DNA of 64,000 nucleotides from Cupriavidus metallidurans CH34 (GCF_000196015.1 NC_007974.2:992001-1056000), one strand, 5' to 3'. Numbered from the stretch's first letter, positions 52,168 through 61,158 are shown. Notes: a model not told the origin generated them from the letters alone. A program made the numbers and translations.

Positions 52168-52911
52168 ATGAAGGCCCCATTCGATACCGAAGCCCGCGGA
52201 TTCACGAGCCTGCGCCGGCCAGACAACCTGCCCGACGAGATCGCGCACCAGATTCGCCAGCGCATTCTCAACGGCTCGCTGGCGCATGGCCAACGGTTGC
52301 CCACGGAGCACGAACTGGCCACGGCGTTCGACGTGAGCCGCAACGTCGTGCGGGAGGCCATCGCCCGGCTGAAACTGTCGGGCTACGTGGAAACGCGGCG
52401 CGGCACCGGCTCGTTCGTGGCCCACGGTATTGGGCAGCGCAATTTCGAGATCGTCACCGATGAACTGATGGAGAAGGATGCGCTCGAGCATGTCTTCCAG
52501 TTGCGGGTCGAGATCGAATCGGGCGCGGCGGCGCTGGCGGCGATGTATCGCACTGATACGCAACTCGAGGCATTGCGCGTCGCGCTGGCGAAGGTCGACG
52601 AATCGGGCGGGGACCTGGAGAAGGGCACGGATAGCGCGCTCGATTTCCACCTTGCCGTGGGTAACGCCACCAACAACCCGTACTTCATCCGGTTGATGGC
52701 GCATCTGAGCCATGTATTGCACGACGCCGTGCGTACGCTGCGAACCGGATCGACGGGGACGGCGCGTATCGCGGAAGTCGAAAACGAACACCACGCCATC
52801 TTCGATGCCATCGCAGCTGGCGATGCGGAAGCGGCACGCACGGCCATGCGCCGGCATTTGACCAACGGAATCGAACGACACCGGGCCAGACGGCCAAGAA
52901 AGGCAACATGA
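52168..52911 (+). CDS. GntR family regulator, FadR/FCD type
   Basis: A 247-residue regulator. Winged helix-turn-helix at about residues 20-85 (EIAHQIRQRILNGSLAHGQR, ATAFDVSRNVVREAIARLKL) and a helical FCD effector domain (about 105-235) with the metal-site-like D/H residues in FHLAVGNATNNPY and ENEHHAIFDAI. ATG at 52168 has GGAG six bases upstream; earlier in-frame starts at 52123 or 52153 are weaker. It overlaps the enoyl-CoA hydratase gene by 4 bases. It likely binds the 50849 operator. Confidence 0.92.
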   Translation: MKAPFDTEARGFTSLRRPDNLPDEIAHQIRQRILNGSLAHGQRLPTEHELATAFDVSRNVVREAIARLKLSGYVETRRGTGSFVAHGIGQRNFEIVTDELMEKDALEHVFQLRVEIESGAAALAAMYRTDTQLEALRVALAKVDESGGDLEKGTDSALDFHLAVGNATNNPYFIRLMAHLSHVLHDAVRTLRTGSTGTARIAEVENEHHAIFDAIAAGDAEAARTAMRRHLTNGIERHRARRPRKAT

Positions 52912-53732
52912 ACAGCACACGCATTCTGGAAGGCGAAATTACCGATGCCTTGCTCGTGGATAAGCGGGGCAACACAGGCTGGATCACCTTCAACGATCCC
53001 GGGCGCCACAACGCTGTCTCCTTCGATATGTGGGCGGCGGTGCCCAAGGCGCTGGCAGCATTCGAGCAGGACGACGACATCCGCGCGGTCGTGCTCACCG
53101 GCGCTGGCGAACGCGCTTTCGTGAGCGGCGCCAACATTTCCCAGTTCGACAAGCTGCGCTCGGGCGACGAAGCCGTGGCGGCCTACGAGCAGGTTGCAGA
53201 GGCCGCGCAGCTCGCGCTCTACGACTATGCCAAGCCCACGCTGGCACGCATCAAGGGTTATTGCATTGGCGGTGGGATGAACATCGCGCTGTGCTGCGAT
53301 ATCCGGATCGCATCGGCCGACAGCACCTTCGCGATTCCGGCTGGCAAGCTCGGGCTCGGGTACCGGCTGACCGCTATCCGCAACCTGGTGACCACGGTCG
53401 GGGCGGCCAATGCGCTCGAGATCTTCCTGACCGCGAACCGCTACGCGGCTGCCGAAGCCAAGGCCCTCGGACTGATCCATCACGTGACCGATACACCGGA
53501 TGCGGCGGACCTCGATGCCGCGCTCCAGGTCCGCCTCGACCAGATCGCCGCGAATGCGCCGCTGACGCTGCGCGCCGGCAAACGCATGATCCGCCAGTTG
53601 CAGCAGCTTGGTCCGGAAGTCGACATCGCGGCCATGCAGCAACTGGTCATGCAGTGTTTCGCCAGCGACGACTATCGCGAAGGCAAGCGCGCCTTCGCTG
53701 AAAAACGCAGCCCGGTTTTCACCGGGAAGTAG
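52908..53732 (+). CDS. Enoyl-CoA hydratase/isomerase family protein
   Basis: A 274-residue crotonase-fold protein. Oxyanion-hole segments GAGERAFVSGANISQFD and IKGYCIGGGMNIALCCDIRIA are present. One of the two Glu used by classical hydratases is missing (FAIPAGKLGLGY instead of the PE motif), so it may catalyse a different crotonase reaction such as isomerisation, decarboxylation or hydrolysis. Translationally coupled to the GntR gene. Confidence 0.9.
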   Translation: MNSTRILEGEITDALLVDKRGNTGWITFNDPGRHNAVSFDMWAAVPKALAAFEQDDDIRAVVLTGAGERAFVSGANISQFDKLRSGDEAVAAYEQVAEAAQLALYDYAKPTLARIKGYCIGGGMNIALCCDIRIASADSTFAIPAGKLGLGYRLTAIRNLVTTVGAANALEIFLTANRYAAAEAKALGLIHHVTDTPDAADLDAALQVRLDQIAANAPLTLRAGKRMIRQLQQLGPEVDIAAMQQLVMQCFASDDYREGKRAFAEKRSPVFTGK

Positions 53733-53740
53733 CGCGCGTC

Positions 53741-53761
53741 CCGGGAGACCACGGCTCCCGG
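53741..53761. other. Hairpin between hydratase and Bug genes
   Basis: CCGGGAG (53741-53747) pairs with CTCCCGG (53755-53761). No U tract follows, so it may stabilise or process the mRNA rather than end it. Confidence 0.45.
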
Positions 53762-53812
53762 CAGTATCGCCGCGCCGGACGTGGCGAACATATAAAACTA
53801 CAGGAGACATGT

Positions 53813-54796
53813 ATGAACAAGAGGCCGATTCTTGCTCTTGCAGCGGCGATGATCGTGGGCGGGTTGGGCACGGCGCAGAATGCTGCCGCGCAGTATCCGC
53901 AGCAGCCCGTCAAGATCGTCGTGGGCTACGCGGCTGGCGGCACCACGGACATCCTGGCACGGGCCCTGGCCGAGCAACTGGCTGCCGAGCTGAAGCAATC
54001 GGTGATCATCGAGAACAGGCCCGGCGCGGCCGGCAATGCCGCCGCCGCGTACGTGCAGCAATCCGCGCCCGATGGCTACACGCTGTTCATGGCGACGGTG
54101 TCGAGCCACGGCATCAACCCGGCCCTGTACAAGAAATCGCTTGGCTACGATCCGGTCAACGGATTTGCGCCCATCAGCATGGTGGCATCGATCCCGCTGG
54201 TGCTGATCACGACCCCGAACCTGCCGGTGAAATCGGTGCCCGATCTGGTGGCGCTGGCCCGGAAGAAACCGGGTGAGCTGAACTATGCGTCGAGCGGGAA
54301 CGGATCGCCGGTGCACCTCGCAGGCGCCATGTTCGCCCAGGGTGCAGGTGCCAAGCTTGTGCATGTGCCGTATCGCGGCGGCGCGCTTGCCAATACGTCG
54401 GTGATTGCCGGCGAGACGCAGATGAGCTTCGCGACGTTGCCTGGCGCGTTGCCTCAGGTCAAGGCCGGCCGACTGCGGGCCATTGCAGTGACCACCCGGG
54501 ACCGGTCCGCGCAACTGCCGGATGTTCCCGCCATGCGTGAAGTACCGGGGTATGGCAACTTCGAGATCAATACCTGGAACGCGCTGCTGGCCCCGCGCAA
54601 TACGCCGCAGCCGATCATCGATTCGCTGAACAAGGCAATTGGCAAGGCAATGGCCTCGCCAAAGCTGGTGCAGCGCTTCAATGACGAGGGCGCGACGCCC
54701 GTCGCCAGTTCCCCGGCCGATCTCGGGCGGTTTATCCAGGCGGAACTGGCCAAATGGGCGGGTGTCGTGGGTGAACTGAACGTGAAGGTCGACTGA
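53813..54796 (+). CDS. Bug/TctC-type receptor
   Basis: A 327-residue periplasmic receptor. Signal peptide to about residue 26 (NAAAQ), then YPQQPVKIVVGYAAGGTTD, NRPGAAGNAAAAY and PDGYTLFMATVSS. ATG at 53813 follows CAGGAGACATGT. Last gene of the CaiB-GntR-hydratase unit and followed by a terminator. Confidence 0.93.
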   Translation: MNKRPILALAAAMIVGGLGTAQNAAAQYPQQPVKIVVGYAAGGTTDILARALAEQLAAELKQSVIIENRPGAAGNAAAAYVQQSAPDGYTLFMATVSSHGINPALYKKSLGYDPVNGFAPISMVASIPLVLITTPNLPVKSVPDLVALARKKPGELNYASSGNGSPVHLAGAMFAQGAGAKLVHVPYRGGALANTSVIAGETQMSFATLPGALPQVKAGRLRAIAVTTRDRSAQLPDVPAMREVPGYGNFEINTWNALLAPRNTPQPIIDSLNKAIGKAMASPKLVQRFNDEGATPVASSPADLGRFIQAELAKWAGVVGELNVKVD

Positions 54797-54806
54797 CGGC
54801 GCCGGG

Positions 54807-54835
54807 GACAAAGGGGGGACATCACCCCCTTTGTC
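54807..54835. terminator. Terminator after the Bug gene
   Basis: GACAAAGGGGG (54807-54817) pairs perfectly with CCCCCTTTGTC (54825-54835), followed by TTCCCCC. It separates the Bug gene from the EamA remnant, whose stop codon falls in the loop. Confidence 0.7.
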
Positions 54836-54995
54836 TTCCCCCGCCCATCGTCCCTACCCCGATCCCACCCAGAATCAACCCCATCGCCACGATGAGCTGC
54901 AGCGAGATGGGTTCGCCGAGCGCGATCGCCGAACACGCCACGCCGAACACCGGCACCCCGAGCAGGCCGAGCGATGTCGTGGCCGCGGGCAAGGT
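54822..54995 (-). pseudogene. EamA/DMT transporter remnant (C-terminal end only)
   Basis: The minus strand encodes the last 55 residues or so of an EamA protein (LPAATTSLGLLGVPVFGVAC, then GLILGGIGVGTM). The rest, about 240 residues, is missing upstream (to the right); the frame there reads antisense MocR sequence. The 5' boundary is approximate. Confidence 0.75.
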
Positions 54996-55004
54996 CCGGT
55001 TGAC

Positions 55005-55503
55005 GGTGTTCCCGGCGCTGCGGATCGGTTTCATGGTGGTCCCGCCGGCATTGGCGCCGGTGATCCACCGTACGGCCGGCGCGCTCATGCTGCGCGGACG
55101 AGTGGCCGAGCAACTCGCGCTGGCATCGTTTATCGAGGCAGGGCATTTCACGCGCCACCTCAGGCGGATGCGGCAACTCTACGCCGCCCGGCGTGCCGCG
55201 CTGCACGATGCGATGACGCGCCATCTGCACGGGCTGGTGACGGTTTCGGGAGGCGCGGGCGGCATGCACCTTTCCGCCCGACTGGACGTGCCGGTGGCCG
55301 ATACCGAAGTCAGCCGCATCGGCCGCGCGCAAGGGCTGGTGCTGCGCCCGCTGTCGAGGTTCTGTCTGCCGGGCTCGGCACCGGACTACAACGGCCTGGT
55401 GCTCGGATACGGGGGCGTGCCGGCGGAGCGGATGGATGGTCTGGCCCGCCAGATCCGGGATGTCATCGAAAGGGCCTTGCTGGAAGCGCGGGAGGGGCGG
55501 TGA
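55005..55503 (+). pseudogene. MocR/PdxR-type regulator remnant (C-terminal end only)
   Basis: The plus strand encodes the last 165 residues or so of a GntR-aminotransferase fusion regulator, from FPALRIGFMVVPPALAPV to the stop at 55503; IEAGHFTRHLRRMRQLYAAR is a MocR hallmark. The helix-turn-helix and most of the aminotransferase domain are absent. MocR and EamA genes are often divergent neighbours, so one deletion removed both 5' halves and the promoter between them. The 5' boundary is approximate. Confidence 0.75.
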
Positions 55504-55528
55504 GTCCCGTCCCGCGCGTCCCACAGCC

Positions 55529-56014
55529 TTACTTCTGGGCGACCGGGCGTTCAGCGGTCCTGGCGGGGGAGTCGTCACGCACCAGGACAACGGGGACCGG
55601 GCAATCGCGTGCCAGGCTTTCGGCGACGCTGCCAAGCAGCATGCGCTTCAAGCCGTGCCGGCCATGCGTGCCGATGACGACGATATCGGCGCTGCACCTT
55701 CGCGCATAGCCGTTGACGCGGTCCGCGATGTTGCCCATCGTCGCCAGATCGTCGATCAGGGTTTCGTGATGCTCGAGCCCGGCAGCCCCGGCGATCTCGC
55801 CAGCTTCCTTGAGAAGCGATTCGCCGGCTGCCGTCAACTGTGGGCGTAGCTCGGTGAAATCGCCATAGCCGAAGTCGTACTGCAGGAAGCTGTAGTCGAT
55901 GACGTGCAGGATCTCGAGCTTTGCGTGAAACGCGCTGGCAAGGCCGACGGCTTCGTTCAGGGCGCGACGCGCGCAGGGGCTATCGTCGACGGCGACAAGA
56001 ATGTGCTGGTGCAT
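55529..56014 (-). CDS. Universal stress protein (UspA family)
   Basis: A 161-residue Usp. N-terminus HQHILVAVDDSPCARRALNEA; ATP-binding motif GTHGRHGLKRMLLGSVAESL fits G-x2-G-x9-G-S. Paralogue of the gene at 150-644. It ends 26 bases from the MocR remnant and lies 36 bases downstream of a receiver-like gene on the same strand, so the two may be co-expressed in a stress response. Confidence 0.93.
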   Translation of the reverse strand: MHQHILVAVDDSPCARRALNEAVGLASAFHAKLEILHVIDYSFLQYDFGYGDFTELRPQLTAAGESLLKEAGEIAGAAGLEHHETLIDDLATMGNIADRVNGYARRCSADIVVIGTHGRHGLKRMLLGSVAESLARDCPVPVVLVRDDSPARTAERPVAQK

Positions 56015-56050
56015 GATGGGCGTCCTTGCGGTCAGTAGGAATTCAGGGGG

Positions 56051-56461
56051 TTATCGTTGCCGGTGTTGCCGTGCCGTGCTCGCCATGGCGAGCAGCAGGT
56101 TGCGTAGTTCCACAATCTCGAGCGTCTTGTCGAAGCAGTGGGCCACGCCAGCCATCAGGCACGCGCGGCGCATCTGCGGTGTGCCCTCGTTGGCCAGCAC
56201 GATCAGCGTGCTGGCCGGCAAGGCGATCGCGAGCGCGCGGATTCGCGGCAGAGGTGTGTTCTCCGTGGCGTTCAGGCCGATCAGCACGACGTCCGGCTGG
56301 AGGTCTACCAGTTCCGTTTGATGGGCTTGCGCATCGTGTCCGGCGCCGGCCACACGTAGACCGTCCAGGGACGCCAGCAGGCGCAACTGCCTGCGCCTGA
56401 CAGACGGCGTTCTTTCGACCAGATACACAGTCAGTCGGTCGGTGTTGGTACGCGAAATCAT
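56051..56461 (-). CDS. Degenerate receiver-domain protein
   Basis: A 136-residue protein with a CheY-like fold (VYLVERTPSVRRRQLRLLAS, PDVVLIGLNATEN, LIVLANEG, GVAHCFDKTLEI). The conserved Lys near the C-terminus (FDKT) is present, but the phosphate-accepting Asp at the end of the third strand is replaced by Gly (VVLIGLN) and the acidic pair of the first strand is VERT. It therefore should not be phosphorylated in the usual way. There is no output domain. It lies upstream of the usp gene. Confidence 0.75.
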   Translation of the reverse strand: MISRTNTDRLTVYLVERTPSVRRRQLRLLASLDGLRVAGAGHDAQAHQTELVDLQPDVVLIGLNATENTPLPRIRALAIALPASTLIVLANEGTPQMRRACLMAGVAHCFDKTLEIVELRNLLLAMASTARQHRQR

Positions 56462-56769
56462 CGGGCGAGTATCGCGTCCGCCGATCGCTCGCGAAAGCAG
56501 GGTGCACTGAGAGTGTCGTCAGTCGTATCGCGTGGATTGTCAGGTTTTTCTGACGGAGCAGGCTGCATGCGTGCGTAACGGGCGGATAGCGCCCCTTCAT
56601 GCCTCCGCGATGCCTGCCAGGCAGTCGCGGCGCTGGCAATATGTCACCAGTGTCACCGGATACCGCCGTCATTCTTGATCTGGGAGCAGATGGATACGCA
56701 CGTCGAGGCATATCTTGAAAAGATGCCCCTTGGGCATTTTGCTTCTCACACCCTACAAGGAGCCCCTCC
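56462..56769. promoter_or_regulatory. Intergenic region before the DksA-like gene
   Basis: These 308 bases have no gene. The only clear structure is a short hairpin ATGCCC-CTT-GGCAT-like at 56723-56737, followed by TTTTGCTT, 33 bases before the start at 56770. It could be a weak attenuator. Confidence 0.35.
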
Positions 56770-57141
56770 ATGAATGCACTGACTTCCGCACAATTTGCCA
56801 CCTTGGCCGCAATGCTCGACGTAGAAGAAGCCCGCGCGCGTGCCGCACTGGGTACCGGCGCCACGCCGCGAGCGCCGCTGGAGCGGCAGGATCCGGGCGA
56901 CAAAACGGACGTCGCGGATCGGGAGATCGGTCAGCGGCAGGCCGATGCGATGCGCGAGCATTACCGCGTGGAACTGGAAGACATCGCGGCCGCGCGCGGC
57001 AGGATGACGCTCGGCTCCTATGCGATCTGCCGCGAGTGCGAGGAGCCGATTCCATTCGAGCGACTGCAGGCATACCCGACGGCCAAACGGTGCACGGCCT
57101 GCCAACGTGAGCACGAGCAGAAGCGTGGCGGCGGGTTCTAA
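56770..57141 (+). CDS. DksA/TraR-type zinc-finger protein
   Basis: A 123-residue protein with a helical N-terminal part and the C4 zinc finger C-R-E-C followed by C-T-A-C after about 17 residues, then a basic tail ending GGGF. It resembles short DksA/TraR proteins that bind RNA polymerase through the secondary channel. The acidic residues at the expected coiled-coil tip are partly visible (DKTDVADREIGQ). ATG at 56770 follows AAGGAGCCCCTCC. Confidence 0.9.
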   Translation: MNALTSAQFATLAAMLDVEEARARAALGTGATPRAPLERQDPGDKTDVADREIGQRQADAMREHYRVELEDIAAARGRMTLGSYAICRECEEPIPFERLQAYPTAKRCTACQREHEQKRGGGF

Positions 57142-57218
57142 GGGTCAGCGAGCACCGATTCGCCTGGCAAACCTTGCCTGCGGTTCTCTTCAGTCGTACC
57201 GCTGCTCCGCGCCGGACT

Positions 57219-57494
57219 TCAGCGGGTCGGTGCGTTTCCTTTCGTGCAGACGCCGTCCGCGCACCGATAGGTATCCCGTCCCGGCGCTGTCAGGACGCAC
57301 GTCGTGCCGGTGCAGGCCGCGGACGGCATACCTCCGAGAAGGCTGTATGCCTCTTCGATAGTGACGGTGGGGCCGCCGGCAGCCAGCTTACCCGCGTCGA
57401 CGGGTGCTTCGGGCTCTTTGGCTGGCTCGACGCTCCCGCATCCAGGCAGCGTGAGGATTGCTAGCAGACAAAGGCTTGAGATCAGGCGGTTCAT
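57219..57494 (-). CDS. Small lipoprotein, unknown
   Basis: A 91-residue lipoprotein with signal and lipobox LTLPGC (Cys about residue 19). The mature part is Pro/Ala/Glu-rich, then has two Cys pairs (SAACTGTTCVLT and YRCADGVCTK), which may form disulfides. No known family recognised. Confidence 0.75.
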   Translation of the reverse strand: MNRLISSLCLLAILTLPGCGSVEPAKEPEAPVDAGKLAAGGPTVTIEEAYSLLGGMPSAACTGTTCVLTAPGRDTYRCADGVCTKGNAPTR

Positions 57495-57673
57495 GCGGAC
57501 GCTCGGCAGTCGGAACGCCCCAAGTCTACGGCGAGGAGCGCCCCTGGCGCTCTCGATCCACGCAAGGATGAGGGATTATCCAGGGGGTCGGTGGCCGATG
57601 CATGGATTCAGACGGCGTGCTACCCGATGGCGATCGAGTAGCACCGTCCAAGACCAAAGCCAAAACCCGATGA

Positions 57674-59341
57674 TTACCCCCGCAACTCCCGTCGCAAGAT
57701 CTTCCCGGTAACGGTCTTGGGAAGCTCGTCCATGATCATCACCACGCGGGGATACTTGTACGCCGCCATCCGGGCCTTGCAGTACTCCGCCAGTTCTTCC
57801 GGCGTGACGTTCGTCCCGGGCTTGAGGCTGACCACGGCTTTCACCGTCTCGCCACGGTAGGCATCAGGTACGCCAACCACGGCGGCCTCCCGCACGGCGG
57901 GATGGGTGTACAGCACGTCCTCCACCTCGCGTGGCCAGACCTTGTAGCCGCTGGCGTTGATCATGTCCTTCTTGCGGTCCACGAGGTAGAACCAGCCGCG
58001 TTCGTCCATGAACCCGACATCCCCCGTGCGGAAGTAACCATCGACGATGGCCTTGGCGCTCTCCTGCGGCTTGTTCCAGTATCCCGGCACGATCATCGGC
58101 CCACGCGAAATGATCTCGCCGACTTCGCCAACCGCCATCGGCTTGCCTTCGTCGTCGCCAATATAGGACTCGACGTTGTAGGCCGGCACGCCCACGGCAA
58201 GGGTGCCGGAGGCCGGGTCCACAGGCGCCTCGACCCCGCGCGGCACCACGTGCGTTGGCGAGTTGGTCTCGGTCAGGCCGTAGCCGTTGTGGATGTAGTG
58301 ACCGAAGCGCTCGCGAAAGGCCTCCACCACGCTGGGCGGAATCGGCGCGCCGCCGGAGTAGATCTTGGTCAGCGACGCGAAGCAATCGCGCGTGGCGTTC
58401 GGGTGGTTCATCAGCGCGATGAACACGGTGATGGCGCCGATGGTGAAGGCGGGGCGATGTTCGCGCAGCGTGTCGAGCATCACGCCCGGTTCGAAGCGAC
58501 AGGCCAGCACCAGCGGGGCGGCGCACATGAAGGCGGCGCCGATATGGCCGATCAGCCCGGTGATATGAAACAGGGGCGCGACGCCGAGGATGGGCTCGCC
58601 TTCGCCCAGCGTGATCCAGTCGCGGTAGACCTGGGCGTTGAAGGCTACGTTGCCGTGGGTGTTCATCGCGCCCTTGGGCACGCCGGTGGTGCCGGAGGTG
58701 TACACCAGCATGGCGATGTCGTTCGGCCCCAGCGCCGCTGGCGGAGGATGGCGGCCGGCGTTGGCTGCGATCACTGCCGACAGGGATTCCGCGCCCGGTG
58801 TCTCCTGTCGGCTCGTATTGGCGAACAGCCGTGGGTCGTGGCGCCGTTGGTACTCCAGTTCGGATGTCGTCATCACCAGAGGCAGCACGCCGTTTTCCGC
58901 ATTGGCTTCTTCGGCAAGCAGGGGGCGGACGATATCGACGTACAGAGTCTCGGAGCAAACCAGCAGGCGAGCGCCCGAATCCGCCAGGATCACGCGCAGT
59001 TCGCGCGCGCGGTTCATCGGGTTGACGGGCACGGCAATGGCGCCCAGCTTCCACGTCGCCACCAGAGCGATGACGAACTGCGGGATGTTCTGCAGGTAAA
59101 TGGCCACGCGTTCTCCGCGCGTGATGCCGCGGTCTTGCCACGCGCAGGCGAGCGCGTCGGATTGCGTGTCGAGTTCGGCGTAGCTCAGGCTGCCGTCGAA
59201 GTAGAGAATGGCTGGCAGCGACGGCGCGCGCGCTACCGCGGCACGGAACAGGCTCAGCGCGTCGGTGAACTCGGGCGTGATCGCGTGGGGCTTGCCCGGC
59301 TCGTAGCTCGACAGCCAGGGCTTGCGGTCATAGGGCGTCAT
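57674..59341 (-). CDS. AMP-forming acyl-CoA synthetase
   Basis: A 555-residue ANL-superfamily ligase. ATP-binding motif YTSGTTGVPKGAMNTHG, later GYGLTETNSPTH, YFRTGDVGFMDERGWF and the C-terminal catalytic Lys in PKTVTGKILRRELRG. It makes acyl-CoA from an acid by way of an acyl-AMP. ATG at 59341 follows CCGGAGACACC. It lies 113 bases after the cyclase-family gene on the same strand. Confidence 0.93.
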   Translation of the reverse strand: MTPYDRKPWLSSYEPGKPHAITPEFTDALSLFRAAVARAPSLPAILYFDGSLSYAELDTQSDALACAWQDRGITRGERVAIYLQNIPQFVIALVATWKLGAIAVPVNPMNRARELRVILADSGARLLVCSETLYVDIVRPLLAEEANAENGVLPLVMTTSELEYQRRHDPRLFANTSRQETPGAESLSAVIAANAGRHPPPAALGPNDIAMLVYTSGTTGVPKGAMNTHGNVAFNAQVYRDWITLGEGEPILGVAPLFHITGLIGHIGAAFMCAAPLVLACRFEPGVMLDTLREHRPAFTIGAITVFIALMNHPNATRDCFASLTKIYSGGAPIPPSVVEAFRERFGHYIHNGYGLTETNSPTHVVPRGVEAPVDPASGTLAVGVPAYNVESYIGDDEGKPMAVGEVGEIISRGPMIVPGYWNKPQESAKAIVDGYFRTGDVGFMDERGWFYLVDRKKDMINASGYKVWPREVEDVLYTHPAVREAAVVGVPDAYRGETVKAVVSLKPGTNVTPEELAEYCKARMAAYKYPRVVMIMDELPKTVTGKILRRELRG

Positions 59342-59454
59342 GGTGTCTCCGGAAAGTGGAACGGCGGCACACCATGCGTGCCGCCGCGCGTGGCAGGGTG
59401 CGTCCGCGGTCATCAAGCAGGCGGACGCATGGGTGGAAGAACCCCTGCCTCCGC

Positions 59455-60417
59455 CTACTTGATGACGACCGGATTGACCGGTGCTCCGCTGCCGTTCACG
59501 ACCTTCAGCGGCGCGGCGGTATAGAGGAAGCTCCACTGACCGTCGTCGGCGCAATCCGTGGCCAGCGGGTCAAGCTGTGCGATTTCCGTCAGCGTCACGC
59601 CGAGGTTGCGCATCAACGCATTGTGTAGTGGTAGCGCCACGCCAGAGACCGGGTCCACCGTGACCTCGTTGGCGATGGTGTCGGTGACCAGATTCGGGAT
59701 CTCCATCTTGTGGAACCACTCCACCAGTTCAGGGCTGTAGGTCAGACCCGGCTCGATGAAATTCTTGTAGAACTCAGCCTGATCGCGCTCGTAGAAGGAA
59801 CCAATCCAGCCGGTGCGGATGATGACGATGTCATGCTTTTCGATACGCACGCCCTGCATTTCGGCTGCGGCCAGCAGGTCGAGGTGGGTGAAGGTCTCAC
59901 CGGGATCGAGCACGGCCTTGCCGCGATGGCGCGCCATGTCGATCAGCACGCCACGGCCGACGATGCCGCGTTCGGCGATGGGCAGCACGCTGGCTTTTTC
60001 CATGCCGCCGATGGTCGACTTGGCGTCATAGCCGTTCCAGAGCTGGTCGCCGTACCAGACATGGCCGAGGGCATCGTACTGGGTGGAGCCTTGCAGGTAC
60101 ATGATCATCATGTCGTCCGCGTACTCGCCTTGCCCCGGGAAGATCGGCGCCTTGCCGCACAGGTAGTGGCCCTTGTCCATCACGTTCAGACGACGCGCCT
60201 GCGAGCGGCCGGGCCAGACCGGATCCCCCTTCGGGTTGCCCATCTGGATCTGCAGCGTGAAGGTCTTGCCCGAGCGTACGGCTGCCACGCCGCGCAGCAC
60301 TTCGGCCTGGGTCAGGTAGTTGAGCGAGCCGACTTCGTCGTCAGATCCCCATTTGCCCCAGTTTTTCGGCGCGTCGCGCAGTAATTCGGCCACGTGCGGA
60401 ACGTTCTTCGATTCCAT
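59455..60417 (-). CDS. Cyclase-family (KynB-like) metal hydrolase
   Basis: A 320-residue protein of the cyclase family that includes kynurenine formamidase. The usual H-x-G-T-H-x-D-x3-H metal motif appears in variant form as LQGSTQYDALGHV; a late HNALMRNLGV supports the fold. It is longer than KynB (about 210), like the larger subfamily with the STQ(W/Y)D motif. ATG at 60417 follows AAGGAGACAATGC. Substrate unknown; it may open a lactone or formamide upstream of the acyl-CoA ligase. Confidence 0.85.
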   Translation of the reverse strand: MESKNVPHVAELLRDAPKNWGKWGSDDEVGSLNYLTQAEVLRGVAAVRSGKTFTLQIQMGNPKGDPVWPGRSQARRLNVMDKGHYLCGKAPIFPGQGEYADDMMIMYLQGSTQYDALGHVWYGDQLWNGYDAKSTIGGMEKASVLPIAERGIVGRGVLIDMARHRGKAVLDPGETFTHLDLLAAAEMQGVRIEKHDIVIIRTGWIGSFYERDQAEFYKNFIEPGLTYSPELVEWFHKMEIPNLVTDTIANEVTVDPVSGVALPLHNALMRNLGVTLTEIAQLDPLATDCADDGQWSFLYTAAPLKVVNGSGAPVNPVVIK

Positions 60418-60662
60418 GCATTGTCTCCTTCCGGTTGCACTTCGAGGTCGACCCGGATGCAAGCGTCATGACGATGGCTCATGGCGCGGATGCACCAAGC
60501 GAATAAAACTGAACGGTCATGCTTTTTTTGTGAGAGCAGTCTAGTGCACGGCGCGCAGGCAGGCCAAGGGAGGAATTTGATCCTGTCGAATAGGGATAGT
60601 GGCTGCCCCCGGTTTGCGCGGTCATGCGGGCGCTGAGACGTCAGATCCGGAGCAATCCCTAG

Positions 60663-60690
60663 TTGACGGTATTTTTCATGGGGATAAAAT
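60663..60690 (+). promoter_or_regulatory. Sigma-70 promoter before the cupin gene
   Basis: TTGACG (60663-60668) and TAAAAT (60685-60690) are 16 bases apart. It lies about 80 bases before the cupin start. The surrounding 351-base gap (60418-60768) has no gene and should also hold the promoter of the cyclase unit. Confidence 0.6.
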
Positions 60691-60711
60691 CTGTTTCACA
60701 AACATGAAAAC
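60691..60711. promoter_or_regulatory. Candidate operator overlapping the cupin promoter
   Basis: CTGTTT-CA (from 60691) and TGAAAACAG (to 60711) form a near-perfect inverted repeat starting right after the -10 element, over the likely transcription start. TTTTCATG/CATGAAAA adds an outer pairing. Confidence 0.45.
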
Positions 60712-60768
60712 AGAGTCTGACCGGCGTGCACTGTGCCCGGCGGGCTCGAAGTTGGAGACAGCCCACCC

Positions 60769-61158
60769 ATGACCGCATCGCCCGTCTACTTCGTCCGCAC
60801 CGAGGACGTCGCCGGATATCACCCCGCCAATCACGTCGGCACACTGAATCGCCGCATCATCGGCCGCGAAAACGTCGGCGCCACGCAGCTTGAAGTCATC
60901 CACGGCACCATCGAACGGGGGAAGGGCGCATTGCCCCATGCGCATCCCGGCATTGAGCAGGTCTGTTACGTCCTGGAAGGGCGCGCGCGTGCCGAGGTCA
61001 ATGGCCACGCGCAGGAGCTTGGTCCTGGCGACTGCTGCTTCTTTCCGGCCGACGCGATGCACGTCTTCACGGTGATCAGCGACGAACCGGTCAAGCTGCT
61101 CGTCGTCTATGCCCCGCCATATGAAGAGTCGCCCGATCGCGTGATCCGGCCCGAGTGA
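60769..61158 (+). CDS. Cupin-domain protein
   Basis: A 129-residue single cupin. The metal-binding cluster is H-x-H in LPHAHPGIEQVCYVLEG (with Glu after it) and His in FFPADAMHVF. ATG at 60769 is preferred for homology, with GGAG 11 bases upstream. It precedes a Bug receptor and an acyl-CoA dehydrogenase; the role may be an isomerase, dioxygenase-like enzyme or sensor, unknown. Confidence 0.85.
   Translation: MTASPVYFVRTEDVAGYHPANHVGTLNRRIIGRENVGATQLEVIHGTIERGKGALPHAHPGIEQVCYVLEGRARAEVNGHAQELGPGDCCFFPADAMHVFTVISDEPVKLLVVYAPPYEESPDRVIRPE

Noticed and set aside
54892..55503. A 203-residue complete protein on the plus strand
   Set aside because: The first 40 residues are antisense to the EamA remnant; the rest is a truncated MocR end. 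Treated as a pseudogene.
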